A stretch of DNA of 24,321 bases from Bog-1340 sp964513515. GTDB lineage: Bacteria > Patescibacteriota > Minisyncoccia > Phycocordibacterales > GWA1-40-21. Position numbers and translations under genes: made by a program. The notes beneath the pieces were generated by a model that did no database searches, had not been told where the DNA came from, and saw only the letters and a list, made by a program, of their open reading frames with translations. Each line of letters begins with the position of its first letter. The first letter of the stretch is position 1. The stretch covers positions 1-24,321 of the forward strand of contig CAZEMP010000006.1 of the NCBI GenBank assembly GCA_964513515.1. The letters run 5' to 3'. Positions 5,694 to 13,931 of the stretch are shown here, piece by piece.

Positions 5694-8474
5694 TTAAATC
5701 TTTGGCACAATCGGTTCCGGTTTCTTGTACTTCTCCAGTACTGCATTCTCCACTTCCTGTCTATCTTTACCGTATTTAAGATATGATAATTGTTTGATTT
5801 TATCAAGTAATAATTTAGTTCCCCTTGGAGGCATATTTGTTTCCATACTAAATGGTTTAACAGGTCTACCGTTTGAAAGCATCTTTACATAAGAATTATG
5901 ATTGTCGATATTCATCAAATCCTTTGCCTTAAATATTGGAGTAAATTGTTTCTCTAAATATTCTGCATCTTCTGAACTCACACGAAATACAGACATAGAA
6001 CCAACGTTTCCAAATACAGAATTTTTTATCTGCTCATCAAGCTGAGCAATGAATTGATGTGCTACCGTAAGAGCAAGTTTGTATTTTCTTGCTTCTGAAA
6101 GAATTGTTGAAATTGAGTCTGTCGTAACATTTTGAAATTCATCTATATAAAGATAAAAAGGTGCAAAATCTTTTCCGAAGGAATCTGTTCTTGAAAGTGC
6201 GGCCATCAAAAGTTTTCCTACAATAATAAGACCTATGAGGTTTGAATTGATGTCTCCGAGTCTTCCTTTTGCCAAGTTTACTAAAAGAATCTTCTTATTG
6301 TCCATAATATCGCGAAAATCAAAAGCTGACTTTTCTTGAGACACAATTGGGCGCATAATTTCATTTGAGAGAAATATATCGAACTTTGAAGTTATATAAG
6401 GAACAACGTTTGCAAGAGACGCCTCTCCTCCCGCCTTACCAGCTATCTCTTTCCAAAATTGAACAACTACAGGATTCTTACATCTAGATAACTTAAGTTC
6501 CCTAAAAGTCTTGTCCACCATCACCCTTGATACATCCAACAGAGTTGATCCTGTTTCTGGATCTTCTATTACAAGCATTGTTGCGTTTCTAAAATACTGT
6601 TCAAACATAGGTCCCAAAGCTTCTGGGTTACCTTTTCCGTAGAGTTTTTGAAAAATACTAAACAATTCATTTACCACGAAAGTTTTTTGTTCTGGGAATC
6701 TTGTATCGTACTCAAGCATATTGAGACCCATTGGTCTTTCTGTATAGCTTGGATCAAAATAAATAACATCGTTATAACGTTCTGGTGGAATAAACGACAA
6801 AACTTCTTGAATGTCAGAGCCGTGAGGATCTATCATACAGACACCTTCTCCAGCCAAAATATCCTGACGAATCATCGTCTTCAAAAGTGTTGTCTTACCT
6901 GTACCTGTTTGACCTATAATATAAAAATGTCTCAGTCTGTCCTCTGGTGTGATCCTTATCGGCGTATCTATATTTCTATATTTATTTGTACCCAAAAGAA
7001 TTCCATGATTGGGCAGATCAAGTGGTGCGGGTGCACTACTTGCCTCTGTCTTTTTAAGCTGTGAGGCACTACTAAAATCTGCCTCTGGAAGATGCATGAT
7101 AGTGGTGAGTTCCTTTAGATTTATATTCAATAAATTTTTCTCACTAAATATTCTAAATGAAAAATCTCGGACTAAATCTAGAATTTTTTTACCTTCAATT
7201 CTTTCAAATTTAAATTTATTACCATTTGTGTTTTCAAATTGATTAAAAGATGATTCTATATCAGAAAGAATTGCCATCGCCTCCTCTTTTGTATTCGAAG
7301 ACGCTAAAACCCTTATATTTATGTTTGCAACTGGACTAGAAATTTTGGCTTTTATATTTTCAATTGGTGTTGCATTTGAAGCACTGTTATCTTCTTTTTT
7401 ATCATCTTTTTTACTAATCAATATTTCCTTGCCAATTCTTTTAAAGGTACCAAACAGTGAGGAATCTGCCTTATTAAGAGCATCTTTAAACTTAGATCCC
7501 TTCTCCATTTCCTTCAAAACTCTTTTATAAAAATCAGCCTTACCAGAAACTTCTGGCTTAACAATAATCTGAATACTTGCCCCCTCACCATCTTTATCTA
7601 CCTTTGAAAAACTATTTAGGAGAACGTTGAGTGGATCATAATCATATTGATCATAAGTTTTTATTGGAAAAATATCGTTCTTTGCAAACGAAGCAACCGA
7701 TCCAACATAATCTCCTGATTCATTAAAAATATTGTAATCATCTTTTTTCTCGTGAAGTACAACATCAGGAAAAATTGATTGAACTTGTTTTTCAAAAAGA
7801 GATCTCTTTGAGTTTGGAATTGATATATAAAAAACTATTTCATGACTCTTGATAGCTTTTGAAAGTTCTAGTACGAAATATCCAGAACCTTGAGTATCAT
7901 CTGAACTTACTGAAAACATACCGGAGTAGAACTGTTCCATTTTTGAAATGAGCTCTTTCAAATTTTTATTTTTTTGTGCTTCATCTTTTAATGCTGTAGG
8001 TAAAGAAACTTCAAAAAGTGTCATCTTTAAAGCTTTTAAGACTGGGCTTTTTTCACTATCGTGTGCCACTCTAAAACCTGCCTTTATGTATTGAACTAAA
8101 AATCTATGAAAATCATCTTCGAGATGTGGGTTTCTAAGTCTTATGACTACAGACAAGGCGTTTAAAACGCCTTTTTCTTGAAGTATACTTACGAGCTCTC
8201 CCATCTGAGTATCATGAGCTTCTGGAGATAGATCAAGAACAATAGACTCCATCTCATGAGTCTTTAAAGCAAGGTTTTCATCTAATACATCAGATGGTTT
8301 TCTATTACTATGAGCTACTATTTCATCTTTTATAACCTTATCTTGTGGAACTTTTTCTCCCATATTCACAAGAGTTTTTTCATGCTCTGAAACTTTTGCT
8401 CGTAGGTAACTTAATTCCTCTTCTGGAGTTTTAAATTTATGATCAAGTTTTTCACTACCAAAATGTTCTGCCAT
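5694..8474 (-). CDS. VirD4/TraG-like type IV secretion ATPase (HerA/FtsK superfamily)
   Basis: A 926-residue P-loop ATPase of the kind that couples or pumps DNA or protein across membranes. The C-terminal half holds the motor: Walker A GQTGTGKTT (about 521-529), IDPHGSD shortly after, Walker B YLYIDEFQN (about 771-779), and the sensor-like VAHQFIAQL segment after it. The PEDRLRHFYIIGQTGTGKT and MIDPHGSDIQEVLSFIP strings are typical of TraG/DUF87-type proteins in CPR genomes. The first ~480 residues begin with a short coiled-coil (about 12-40), and I cannot assign the remainder. No membrane helix is obvious, which differs from classical VirD4. No VirB partners are nearby, so substrate and pore are unknown. 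An extended -10 sits 9 nt before the ATG. Confidence 0.88.
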   Translation of the reverse strand: MAEHFGSEKLDHKFKTPEEELSYLRAKVSEHEKTLVNMGEKVPQDKVIKDEIVAHSNRKPSDVLDENLALKTHEMESIVLDLSPEAHDTQMGELVSILQEKGVLNALSVVIRLRNPHLEDDFHRFLVQYIKAGFRVAHDSEKSPVLKALKMTLFEVSLPTALKDEAQKNKNLKELISKMEQFYSGMFSVSSDDTQGSGYFVLELSKAIKSHEIVFYISIPNSKRSLFEKQVQSIFPDVVLHEKKDDYNIFNESGDYVGSVASFAKNDIFPIKTYDQYDYDPLNVLLNSFSKVDKDGEGASIQIIVKPEVSGKADFYKRVLKEMEKGSKFKDALNKADSSLFGTFKRIGKEILISKKDDKKEDNSASNATPIENIKAKISSPVANINIRVLASSNTKEEAMAILSDIESSFNQFENTNGNKFKFERIEGKKILDLVRDFSFRIFSEKNLLNINLKELTTIMHLPEADFSSASQLKKTEASSAPAPLDLPNHGILLGTNKYRNIDTPIRITPEDRLRHFYIIGQTGTGKTTLLKTMIRQDILAGEGVCMIDPHGSDIQEVLSFIPPERYNDVIYFDPSYTERPMGLNMLEYDTRFPEQKTFVVNELFSIFQKLYGKGNPEALGPMFEQYFRNATMLVIEDPETGSTLLDVSRVMVDKTFRELKLSRCKNPVVVQFWKEIAGKAGGEASLANVVPYITSKFDIFLSNEIMRPIVSQEKSAFDFRDIMDNKKILLVNLAKGRLGDINSNLIGLIIVGKLLMAALSRTDSFGKDFAPFYLYIDEFQNVTTDSISTILSEARKYKLALTVAHQFIAQLDEQIKNSVFGNVGSMSVFRVSSEDAEYLEKQFTPIFKAKDLMNIDNHNSYVKMLSNGRPVKPFSMETNMPPRGTKLLLDKIKQLSYLKYGKDRQEVENAVLEKYKKPEPIVPKI

Positions 8475-8483
8475 AATAGAAAT

Positions 8484-8489
8484 ATTATA
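8484..8489 (-). promoter_or_regulatory. Extended -10 just upstream of the ATPase gene
   Basis: TGATATAAT on the minus strand: a consensus TATAAT with an upstream TGn. It ends 9 nt before the ATG at 8474, so the 5' leader would be only about 2-3 nt. No good -35 is visible. Confidence 0.55.
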
Positions 8490-8550
8490 TCATAAATCAG
8501 TTTTCGGATGTTAGGTTTTATTTTTTTATTAAAAATTAGACAAACGAAAA

Positions 8551-8567
8551 CCCCACACGGTGTGGGG
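8551..8567 (-). terminator. Terminator-like hairpin after the 8609-9232 gene
   Basis: CCCCACA and TGTGGGG form a 7-bp stem with a 3-nt loop. It is followed on the minus strand by TTTTCGTTTG, a modest T-tract. It separates the G+C-rich cassette from the ATPase promoter. Confidence 0.65.
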
Positions 8568-8608
8568 CTGGAGATTTATATGCTATTCTCCAAAGCATTT
8601 GAACTTGG

Positions 8609-9232
8609 CTACGGCTGCGGAACGACGACCCGATGCCCGCTATTAGCGCTCCAGATGGCGCCACCTCCGAGATAGCACACGTTCACGCGAGGCTTACCAG
8701 ATTCCAGGCTCACATCTGCCACGAAATATTCCTCCTTTACTTTGAATAGGAAGAACGTCCCGTTGCCACCCACACTGAGCCATCTCTTGTGATTTCGAAC
8801 GAATGAGATGATCTGACTCTGGGTCAGACAAAGACGGTCCAAGTTCTCTCCGAAACTTCCGAAGAGTTGCTTGAACCTTCCGTCCTTGACCATCTCGAGA
8901 ACTTGGACTTCCGTCTCCTTAGTCGGCTTGGATGGCACATCAATTCCAAAGCTCTTGAAGTTGGAATCGATGTAAGTGGTGAAGACATCGCTAGCTTCGG
9001 CGATCATGTCTTTGCCGTTGGTCGGTCCGATCGTGGGCCTCTCGCCACCTGAGATGAAGTTGAGGAAGTCGGTGACTTGATAACCCAAGTGCTTCCAAGG
9101 GTTCTCCTTGCGGAGAAACTTCTTGAAGGCCTTGAGCCAAACTTCACCTTCCTCCCCACAGAGCTTCTCCATGAGGTCATTGAGCAGTCCGCGAACGTCG
9201 CGGAGAGCCAGACCGAGCATGTCGTTAGACAT
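8609..9232 (-). CDS. Hypothetical protein, longer paralogue of the 3604-4128 protein
   Basis: The 207-residue product has no function I can name. The ATG at 9232 is chosen because AGGAGA lies 9 nt upstream; a longer frame to 9295 would run into a leader hairpin. The N-terminal part (about 1-60) has DVRGLLNDLMEKL and EVWLKAFKKFLRKENPW, a helical, charged segment absent from the paralogue. The C-terminal ~100 residues (GSFGENLDRLCLTQSQIISFVRNH--WL ... FFLFKV ... HRVVVPQP) match the 3604-4128 product. No signal peptide or membrane helix is seen. Coding G+C is just over one half in a sampled stretch, against about one third next door. The gene is monocistronic, with its own promoter, long leader and terminator. 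It replaces infA/rpmJ downstream of map. Confidence 0.85.
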   Translation of the reverse strand: MSNDMLGLALRDVRGLLNDLMEKLCGEEGEVWLKAFKKFLRKENPWKHLGYQVTDFLNFISGGERPTIGPTNGKDMIAEASDVFTTYIDSNFKSFGIDVPSKPTKETEVQVLEMVKDGRFKQLFGSFGENLDRLCLTQSQIISFVRNHKRWLSVGGNGTFFLFKVKEEYFVADVSLESGKPRVNVCYLGGGAIWSANSGHRVVVPQP

Positions 9233-9271
9233 AGTCAGTTTTCTCCTGCTTATGGCCACCTGTAACATCTG

Positions 9272-9328
9272 GTAGTCATAGCCAAAAGTTTTCAAAGAAA
9301 AAAATTGAAAACTTTTGGCTATGACTAC
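9272..9328. repeat. Perfect 24-bp inverted repeat in the leader of the 8609-9232 gene
   Basis: Arms 9272-9295 and 9305-9328 are fully complementary, with a 9-nt A-rich loop. On the minus strand it forms a long hairpin in the 5' leader, about 40 nt before the start codon. On the plus strand it is followed by six T (9329-9334), so it would act as an intrinsic terminator for any plus-strand transcript. Confidence 0.85.
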
Positions 9329-9369
9329 TTTTTTGTAAGTAATAATATTAAGGTACTTTACTACACCTA

Positions 9370-9398
9370 ATAGTACACCATTTAATGGTATTTGTCAA
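9370..9398 (-). promoter_or_regulatory. Promoter with spacer palindrome for the 8609-9232 gene
   Basis: A consensus -35 TTGACA (9398-9393) is 17 nt from TACTAT (9375-9370). Within the spacer lies the palindrome ACCATT-T-AATGGT (9377-9389), placed where a repressor would block RNA polymerase. The predicted leader is about 130 nt. Confidence 0.65.
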
Positions 9399-9550
9399 CA
9401 ATAGCTAAAAGCGGTTTTGCGAAGTAAAACCTACCTTTTTCTTCCTTATACTTATACTATCTCCTTACAGGAGCGGTAAACCTTTCGCTTTTTGATTACA
9501 AAATACTCAAGGTCTTTCATTCGGGTCCCAACCCGAATTTCAACCTTATA
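9399..9550 (-). other. Gene-free region after map with small hairpins
   Basis: This holds an 8-bp stem ATTCGGGT/ACCCGAAT (9519-9526 with 9531-9538) without a clear T-run on the minus strand. It also holds a 6-bp GGTTTT/AAAACC stem near 9414-9431 and an AT-rich string TTATACTTATACTAT (around 9446-9460) that recurs after secY. One of these may end the adk-map transcript. No coding region is supported. Confidence 0.45.
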
Positions 9551-10321
9551 CTATATCTTCGTTAGTATCTCTGGCTCCCCATTTGTTATAACAATAGTGT
9601 GTTCAAAGTGTGCACTTCTTGAGCCATCTTTTGTTTTAAAAGTATATCCATCTTTATCAAGATACACGTCTTTTTTACCTTCATTAAACATAGGCTCTAT
9701 AGCAACAACCATTCCTGGTTTTAATTTATCGCCTCTTCCCCTTTCTCCATAATTTGGTATATAAGGATCTTCATGAACTTTATATCCAACTCCATGTCCA
9801 CATAAATCTTCTACAACAGAAAAACTATTTGCTTTTGCAACCCTTTCAACTGCATATCCAATGTCTCCAGTAGTTTTGTTTCCTTTTGCTGCCTTTATGC
9901 CGGCATATAAAGACTCTTTTGTAACACTTAAAAGTTTAGATGCTATAGAATCGATCTTTCCTACAGGTAAAGTAATAGCAGAATCTGTAATAAGACCCTT
10001 ATGTGTCAGACACATATCTAAAGAAACCGTATCTCCTTCTTTCAAAATCTTTGGATTTTCATTTGGAATACCGTGAACAACTTCATCATTCACCGATATA
10101 CAAATAGACGCTGGATAAGGTCTTTTAGAACCTCTTGGTTTGTAGTTTAAAGTTGAAGGATAATCACCTTTTTCTTTTGCGAGTTTATCTGCAAGATCAT
10201 TTAGATCCATTGTAGAAACTCCTGGTTTAATGGCCTTTCCAACCTCCTGTAAAATAAATGCTAAGCGTTTTCCGCCTTCTCGTAATATTTCTATTTCTTC
10301 TTTTGTCTTTATTGTAACCAT
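9551..10321 (-). CDS. map: Methionine aminopeptidase, type I
   Basis: Removes the initiator methionine from nascent proteins; a cytosolic two-metal hydrolase. The 256-residue product has all five metal ligands: Asp102 (SLDMC), Asp113 (ITDSA), His176 (GHGVGY), Glu209 (IEPMF) and Glu240 (HFEHT). His83 in VVHGIP matches the substrate-binding His. Length is normal for a type I enzyme without N-terminal extension. The ATG at 10321 is chosen; it follows the adk stop by 1 nt and lacks a Shine-Dalgarno, so translation is probably coupled to adk. An upstream TTG at 10330 would overlap adk. The secY-adk-map order is the classic one, though a terminator separates secY from adk here. Confidence 0.96.
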   Translation of the reverse strand: MVTIKTKEEIEILREGGKRLAFILQEVGKAIKPGVSTMDLNDLADKLAKEKGDYPSTLNYKPRGSKRPYPASICISVNDEVVHGIPNENPKILKEGDTVSLDMCLTHKGLITDSAITLPVGKIDSIASKLLSVTKESLYAGIKAAKGNKTTGDIGYAVERVAKANSFSVVEDLCGHGVGYKVHEDPYIPNYGERGRGDKLKPGMVVAIEPMFNEGKKDVYLDKDGYTFKTKDGSRSAHFEHTIVITNGEPEILTKI

Positions 10322-10322
10322 T

Positions 10323-10937
10323 TTAAGCAATCTTAGACATTACTTCATTGTGAACCTGTTCTATACTTTGTTCTCCGTTTATATCTAAAAATTCACAATC
10401 TTTATTGTTCTTAAAAAACTCAATTGATGGCATAACGTCACTATTAAACCATTGTAGTCTATTTTCTATACCCTCTTCTGTATCGTCTTTTCTTTTTCTT
10501 TCAAGTAGTCTTGCTTTAGACCAATCATGACTAGTATTTATATAAATAACTTTATATTTATTTATATTATAAAATTTTAATACACCATCTAAAAGCTCTG
10601 CCTCCATAAGCTTTCTTGGAGCACCATCAAAAACAAGATCCTCCTTTCCTGTAAAATTATCTACCAAATAAGAAACCCACATATGTATAGCCATTGCTTC
10701 TGGCATAAGGCCTCCAGATTCAACAACCTTTTTTGCTAAAACTTCTGTATATAAACTTTTCTTTATAAACTCCCTAAAGAATGCGCCAGTTTCTACGTGT
10801 AGTGTTTTATTACCCAGCTTTTCAAGCTTTTTTATAAGCAAATCGGCCTGTGTCCCCTTACCAGAACCTGATCTTCCTATGAATATATAAGCATGTGGCT
10901 CTTTCGTTTTTCTTGATTTTTTGAAAAGATTAAACAT
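10323..10937 (-). CDS. adk: Adenylate kinase
   Basis: Interconverts ATP + AMP and 2 ADP in the cytosol. The 204-residue product has a P-loop GRSGSGKGT (21-29), the AMP-site ETGAFFRE (49-56), DGAPRK (104-109, usually DGFPR) and the lid arginine/aspartate set RKRKDD...R (147-160). The LID is short and has no zinc cysteines. An N-terminal tail of about 15 basic residues (FKKSRKTKE) precedes the usual start. ATG at 10937 is chosen: the -10 TACAAT ends 6 nt before it, implying a leaderless message; an upstream TTG at 10955 would lie outside such a transcript. Gly-to-Ala and Phe-to-Ala type substitutions around DGAPRK are mild. It may instead be a broader nucleoside monophosphate kinase, but context with map supports adk. 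Confidence 0.9.
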   Translation of the reverse strand: MFNLFKKSRKTKEPHAYIFIGRSGSGKGTQADLLIKKLEKLGNKTLHVETGAFFREFIKKSLYTEVLAKKVVESGGLMPEAMAIHMWVSYLVDNFTGKEDLVFDGAPRKLMEAELLDGVLKFYNINKYKVIYINTSHDWSKARLLERKRKDDTEEGIENRLQWFNSDVMPSIEFFKNNKDCEFLDINGEQSIEQVHNEVMSKIA

Positions 10938-10943
10938 AGGAAA

Positions 10944-10949
10944 ATTGTA
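10944..10949 (-). promoter_or_regulatory. Extended -10 next to the adk start
   Basis: TGTTACAAT on the minus strand, ending 6 nt before the ATG. Transcription would start at or within a base of the A of ATG. A -35 is not clear. Confidence 0.5.
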
Positions 10950-10989
10950 ACACAAAGAGGTTTTAGGTTCTAGTTTCTAGGTTTTAATA

Positions 10990-11028
10990 ACAAAAAGGAA
11001 TTTTTGCTCCGCAAAAATTCCTTTTTGT
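10990..11028. terminator. Bidirectional terminator between secY and adk
   Basis: A perfect 18-bp stem (10990-11007 with 11011-11028) with a 3-nt loop; arms begin and end in A/T runs, so it can work on both strands. It ends the ribosomal-protein operon after secY. Confidence 0.85.
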
Positions 11029-11075
11029 ATTTATTTTATTATACTCAATACTTTATACTTATACTATATACTGAT

Positions 11076-12347
11076 TTAGTACTCTCTCATTGTTATTTGA
11101 GCTTGAATTTTATTTATCAAATCAATGACTACTGATACAACGATAAGTAATGCTGTGCCTCCAACAGCTACTGAAGATATACCAGAAAAAGATTGGACTA
11201 TAAGAGGTAAAACGGCTATGACACCCAAGAATAATGCCCCTACCAAAGTTATTCTTGTTAGAACTTTTGCTAAATACTCTGAAGTTGATTGTCCTGGTCT
11301 TACACCTGGAACGAAAGCTCCACTTTGTTGAAGATTTTTTGATATTTGATCTGGATCAAAAGTAACTGCAGTATAAAAATATGTAAATAACACAACCAAT
11401 ACAAAATATAATATTCCGTGAGTTAAGTTATTTGTAAGAAAGTCAACAATAGATATAGATACATCTTTAACGGTATTGTTTGTTGCTATTTGAGATACGT
11501 ATTTAAGAATTATTTGCGGGAAAAGCAAAATAGACATAGCAAAGATTATTGGTATGACACCTGCTTGGTTCAATCTTAAAGGTAAATATGTTGAGACTCC
11601 ACCTGAAACTTTTGAGCCGGTTATTCTTTTTGCATATGTTACAGGAATAGGTCTTTCTGCTTCTGATATAAATACAACACCATATATCACAACAACAAAA
11701 AGTATGGCCAAAGCTAAGTAAGACATTATTTGATCAGCGCTAAAAGACAAACTCACCTGTGATATCATTGTAGGCAAACCAGATACTATACCTGCAAATA
11801 TAAGTAATGATGTTCCGTTTCCTATTCCAAATTCTGTCATAAGCTCACCTATCCACATAAGTAGCATTGAGCCTGCTATTATTATTAAAAGATTTAAAGA
11901 GAAATCAAAAACACCAATGTGAGATATTACAGCAGAACTTTCAAGTAATTTAAGAAAACTGAAGCCTTGTATCAAAGCAATGGGTACTGCAAGAGCTCTA
12001 GATATTTGTGTAAATTTCTTTCTGCCTATCTCTCCTTCTTCTTGATACATAGATTTCATTTTTGCAGACATCATTGTAAGAAGCTGCATTATGATTGAAG
12101 CTGTAATGTATGGACCTACACCAAGCATAACTATGGAAAGCTTGCTCATTCCACCTCCAGAAAATACGTTTAGAAAACTTAGAAAATCATTTCCTGAAAA
12201 AAATACTGCCAATTTTGCTGGATCTATACCAGGTATAGGAATAGATGCTAGTAATCTAGAAATAAATAACGCTCCAAGAACAAACAGTATTCTGTTTCTT
12301 AAACCTTTGTTCTCAAAAATCATTCCTAATTTACTTATAAAGTCCAT
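11076..12347 (-). CDS. secY: Protein translocase subunit SecY
   Basis: Channel subunit of the SecYEG translocon in the cytoplasmic membrane; exports signal-peptide proteins such as those encoded at 19132-24321. The 423-residue product has the expected ten hydrophobic helices. Family strings are present: PIPGID near residue 40 and GIMPYI-like GVGPYITASIIMQLL (about 75-90). Also present are RRLAQ-region-like sequence, SEAERPIPVTYAKR in the cytosolic loop, and RPGQSTSEYL near the C-terminus. ATG at 12347 is used; TTG at 12356 is 9 nt upstream. A 65-nt AT-rich gap with an 11-bp AATTATAAATT-type inverted repeat separates it from rplO. Length is typical. Confidence 0.97.
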   Translation of the reverse strand: MDFISKLGMIFENKGLRNRILFVLGALFISRLLASIPIPGIDPAKLAVFFSGNDFLSFLNVFSGGGMSKLSIVMLGVGPYITASIIMQLLTMMSAKMKSMYQEEGEIGRKKFTQISRALAVPIALIQGFSFLKLLESSAVISHIGVFDFSLNLLIIIAGSMLLMWIGELMTEFGIGNGTSLLIFAGIVSGLPTMISQVSLSFSADQIMSYLALAILFVVVIYGVVFISEAERPIPVTYAKRITGSKVSGGVSTYLPLRLNQAGVIPIIFAMSILLFPQIILKYVSQIATNNTVKDVSISIVDFLTNNLTHGILYFVLVVLFTYFYTAVTFDPDQISKNLQQSGAFVPGVRPGQSTSEYLAKVLTRITLVGALFLGVIAVLPLIVQSFSGISSVAVGGTALLIVVSVVIDLINKIQAQITMREY

Positions 12348-12421
12348 TTGTATCAAATTATAAATTATTAATTGTTAATTATAAATTAAGATTTACCATC
12401 CATAATTTATAATTATGTATT

Positions 12422-12853
12422 TTATTTTACTGTTCCTCCTGCTTTTTCGATTTTTGCTTTAGCTTCTCTCGATACTTTACAATTGGAAACTGTGAACTTC
12501 TTAGAAAGATCTCCCAATCCTAATATTTTTACTTTTGGATTTTTACCCAATCTTGTTTCCATTATCCCCTTTTTTACTAGTACTGAAGGAGATATCAAAG
12601 TTCCTGCAGGAAAAGCTGCTTCAAGTTGACCAACATTAACTACAACAAATTTTCCTTGGAAACCTTTAAAAGCATATCCTCTTAATTTAGGAATTTTCTT
12701 TATAATATCTCTCCATTCTGGTCGTACTTTATGACCAGCACGAGCTGTTTGGCCTTTACCACCACGGCCAGAAGTTTTGCCTCTCTTTCCACCTCTTCCT
12801 ACAATGGCAGTTTTTCTGTTTTTGTTTACTCTTTTAAGATTATGTATTTTCAT
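12422..12853 (-). CDS. rplO: Ribosomal protein L15 (uL15)
   Basis: Large-subunit protein binding 23S domains II and V late in assembly. The 143-residue product starts MKIHNLKR and has the Gly/Arg-rich tail GRGGKRGKTSGRGGKGQTARAG (about 20-41) that enters the RNA core, then the globular domain with GFKGFQGKF. It follows rpsE by 10 nt. rpmD (L30), normally between them, is absent, as expected in CPR bacteria. Confidence 0.97.
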   Translation of the reverse strand: MKIHNLKRVNKNRKTAIVGRGGKRGKTSGRGGKGQTARAGHKVRPEWRDIIKKIPKLRGYAFKGFQGKFVVVNVGQLEAAFPAGTLISPSVLVKKGIMETRLGKNPKVKILGLGDLSKKFTVSNCKVSREAKAKIEKAGGTVK

Positions 12854-12863
12854 GGTTGTAAAA

Positions 12864-13547
12864 TTATTTTTTAACCTCTGGCTTTACTTCCGCTTTAGCT
12901 TCCGTTGATACAACTGGACTTCTCTTTTTATCAAAAGCTGAAATTGCTATCATAGCGGCTCTTGCAATGTTCAATTTATTTTTTGATGGAGAAATTATTT
13001 TAGCAGTAACATCTTTTATACCCGCAAGCTCAATAACACTTTTTAATGCGCTTCCGGCGCTGACACCCCTTCCCTTTGCTGGAATAAGTAATACCACTCC
13101 GCTACAATATTTTGCAGTGACATCATGTGGAATGGACATTGTCTTGGTAAGATTCAAATTTATAACATTTTTCTTTGCGTTTCTATATGCCTTATCTATA
13201 GCAAGAGATGTATCATTTGCTTTTCCTGTACCAACACCAACTGAACCTTTTTTATTTCCAACTACCATATAAACACTGAAGTTCAATCTTTTGCCTCCTT
13301 TTGTAACACGAGTTACTCTTCTTATATTTAAAATTTTCTGATCAAATTCTGGTTTGACTCTTTCTGGTCTAGCGTGTGCTCCACCCCTTCTTGGATTCTT
13401 TGCTCTATCTCCACCAAATTCTGGTCTTGATTTTGAAAAAGGAGCTTTTGGTCCAAAAGTTTTTGCTGGAGCAGAAGTTACCGGTGCAACACTGGCTGGT
13501 GCTTGAGTATTTTCTGTATTTGTAGTTTTATTATTTTCTGTTTGCAT
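12864..13547 (-). CDS. rpsE: Ribosomal protein S5 (uS5), N-terminally extended
   Basis: Small-subunit protein involved in decoding fidelity and mRNA unwinding. The 227-residue product has the S5 dsRNA-binding domain (about 70-135) with RVTRVTKGGKRLNFSVYMVVGN and the C-terminal domain with AKGRGVSAGSALKSVIELAGIKDVTAK. It carries about 65 extra N-terminal residues, first Asn/Thr/Ala/Pro-rich and then basic (RGGAHARPERVK), plus a short Lys/Glu tail. E. coli S5 has 166 residues. The extension looks disordered and may contact rRNA. Confidence 0.96.
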   Translation of the reverse strand: MQTENNKTTNTENTQAPASVAPVTSAPAKTFGPKAPFSKSRPEFGGDRAKNPRRGGAHARPERVKPEFDQKILNIRRVTRVTKGGKRLNFSVYMVVGNKKGSVGVGTGKANDTSLAIDKAYRNAKKNVINLNLTKTMSIPHDVTAKYCSGVVLLIPAKGRGVSAGSALKSVIELAGIKDVTAKIISPSKNKLNIARAAMIAISAFDKKRSPVVSTEAKAEVKPEVKK

Positions 13548-13559
13548 TTTATTTCTGTT

Positions 13560-13910
13560 TTAAAACTTAAGACCTCCTTCTCTTGCTCCATCAGCAAAAG
13601 CTTTTATTTTACCTGTATAAATAAAACCTCCACGGTCAAAAACGACTTTTGATACACCCTTTTCCATTGCGAGCTTGGCCAACTCCTTACCCGCATTAAG
13701 AGATTTCTCCACAAAATTTTTCCCCTTAGCTTTATCTGCTGAATATGATGCTAAAGTTATTCCTTTTGAATCATCTATTACCTGACCGTAAACAGAAGTG
13801 TTTGATTTATAAACACTAAGTCTTGGCATAGCTTCTGTACCAGAGATTCTTGCTCTGATTCTGTTGTGTCTTACCTTTATTTTTGTTGCTTTGTTTGTTA
13901 GCCTTTTCAT
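13560..13910 (-). CDS. rplR: Ribosomal protein L18 (uL18)
   Basis: 5S rRNA-binding protein of the central protuberance. The 116-residue product has the basic N-terminus (KATKIKVRHNRIRARISGT), RLSVYKSN, and the C-terminal VVFDRGGFIYTGKIKAFADGAREGGLKF signature. It lies 12 nt before rpsE. Confidence 0.97.
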   Translation of the reverse strand: MKRLTNKATKIKVRHNRIRARISGTEAMPRLSVYKSNTSVYGQVIDDSKGITLASYSADKAKGKNFVEKSLNAGKELAKLAMEKGVSKVVFDRGGFIYTGKIKAFADGAREGGLKF

Positions 13911-13931
13911 TTTTTTTATTTAGAAAATATT

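Noticed and set aside
9233..9295. N-terminal extension of the 8609-9232 gene to 9295
   Set aside because: The added codons come from one arm of the 24-bp hairpin, and a good Shine-Dalgarno favours ATG at 9232.
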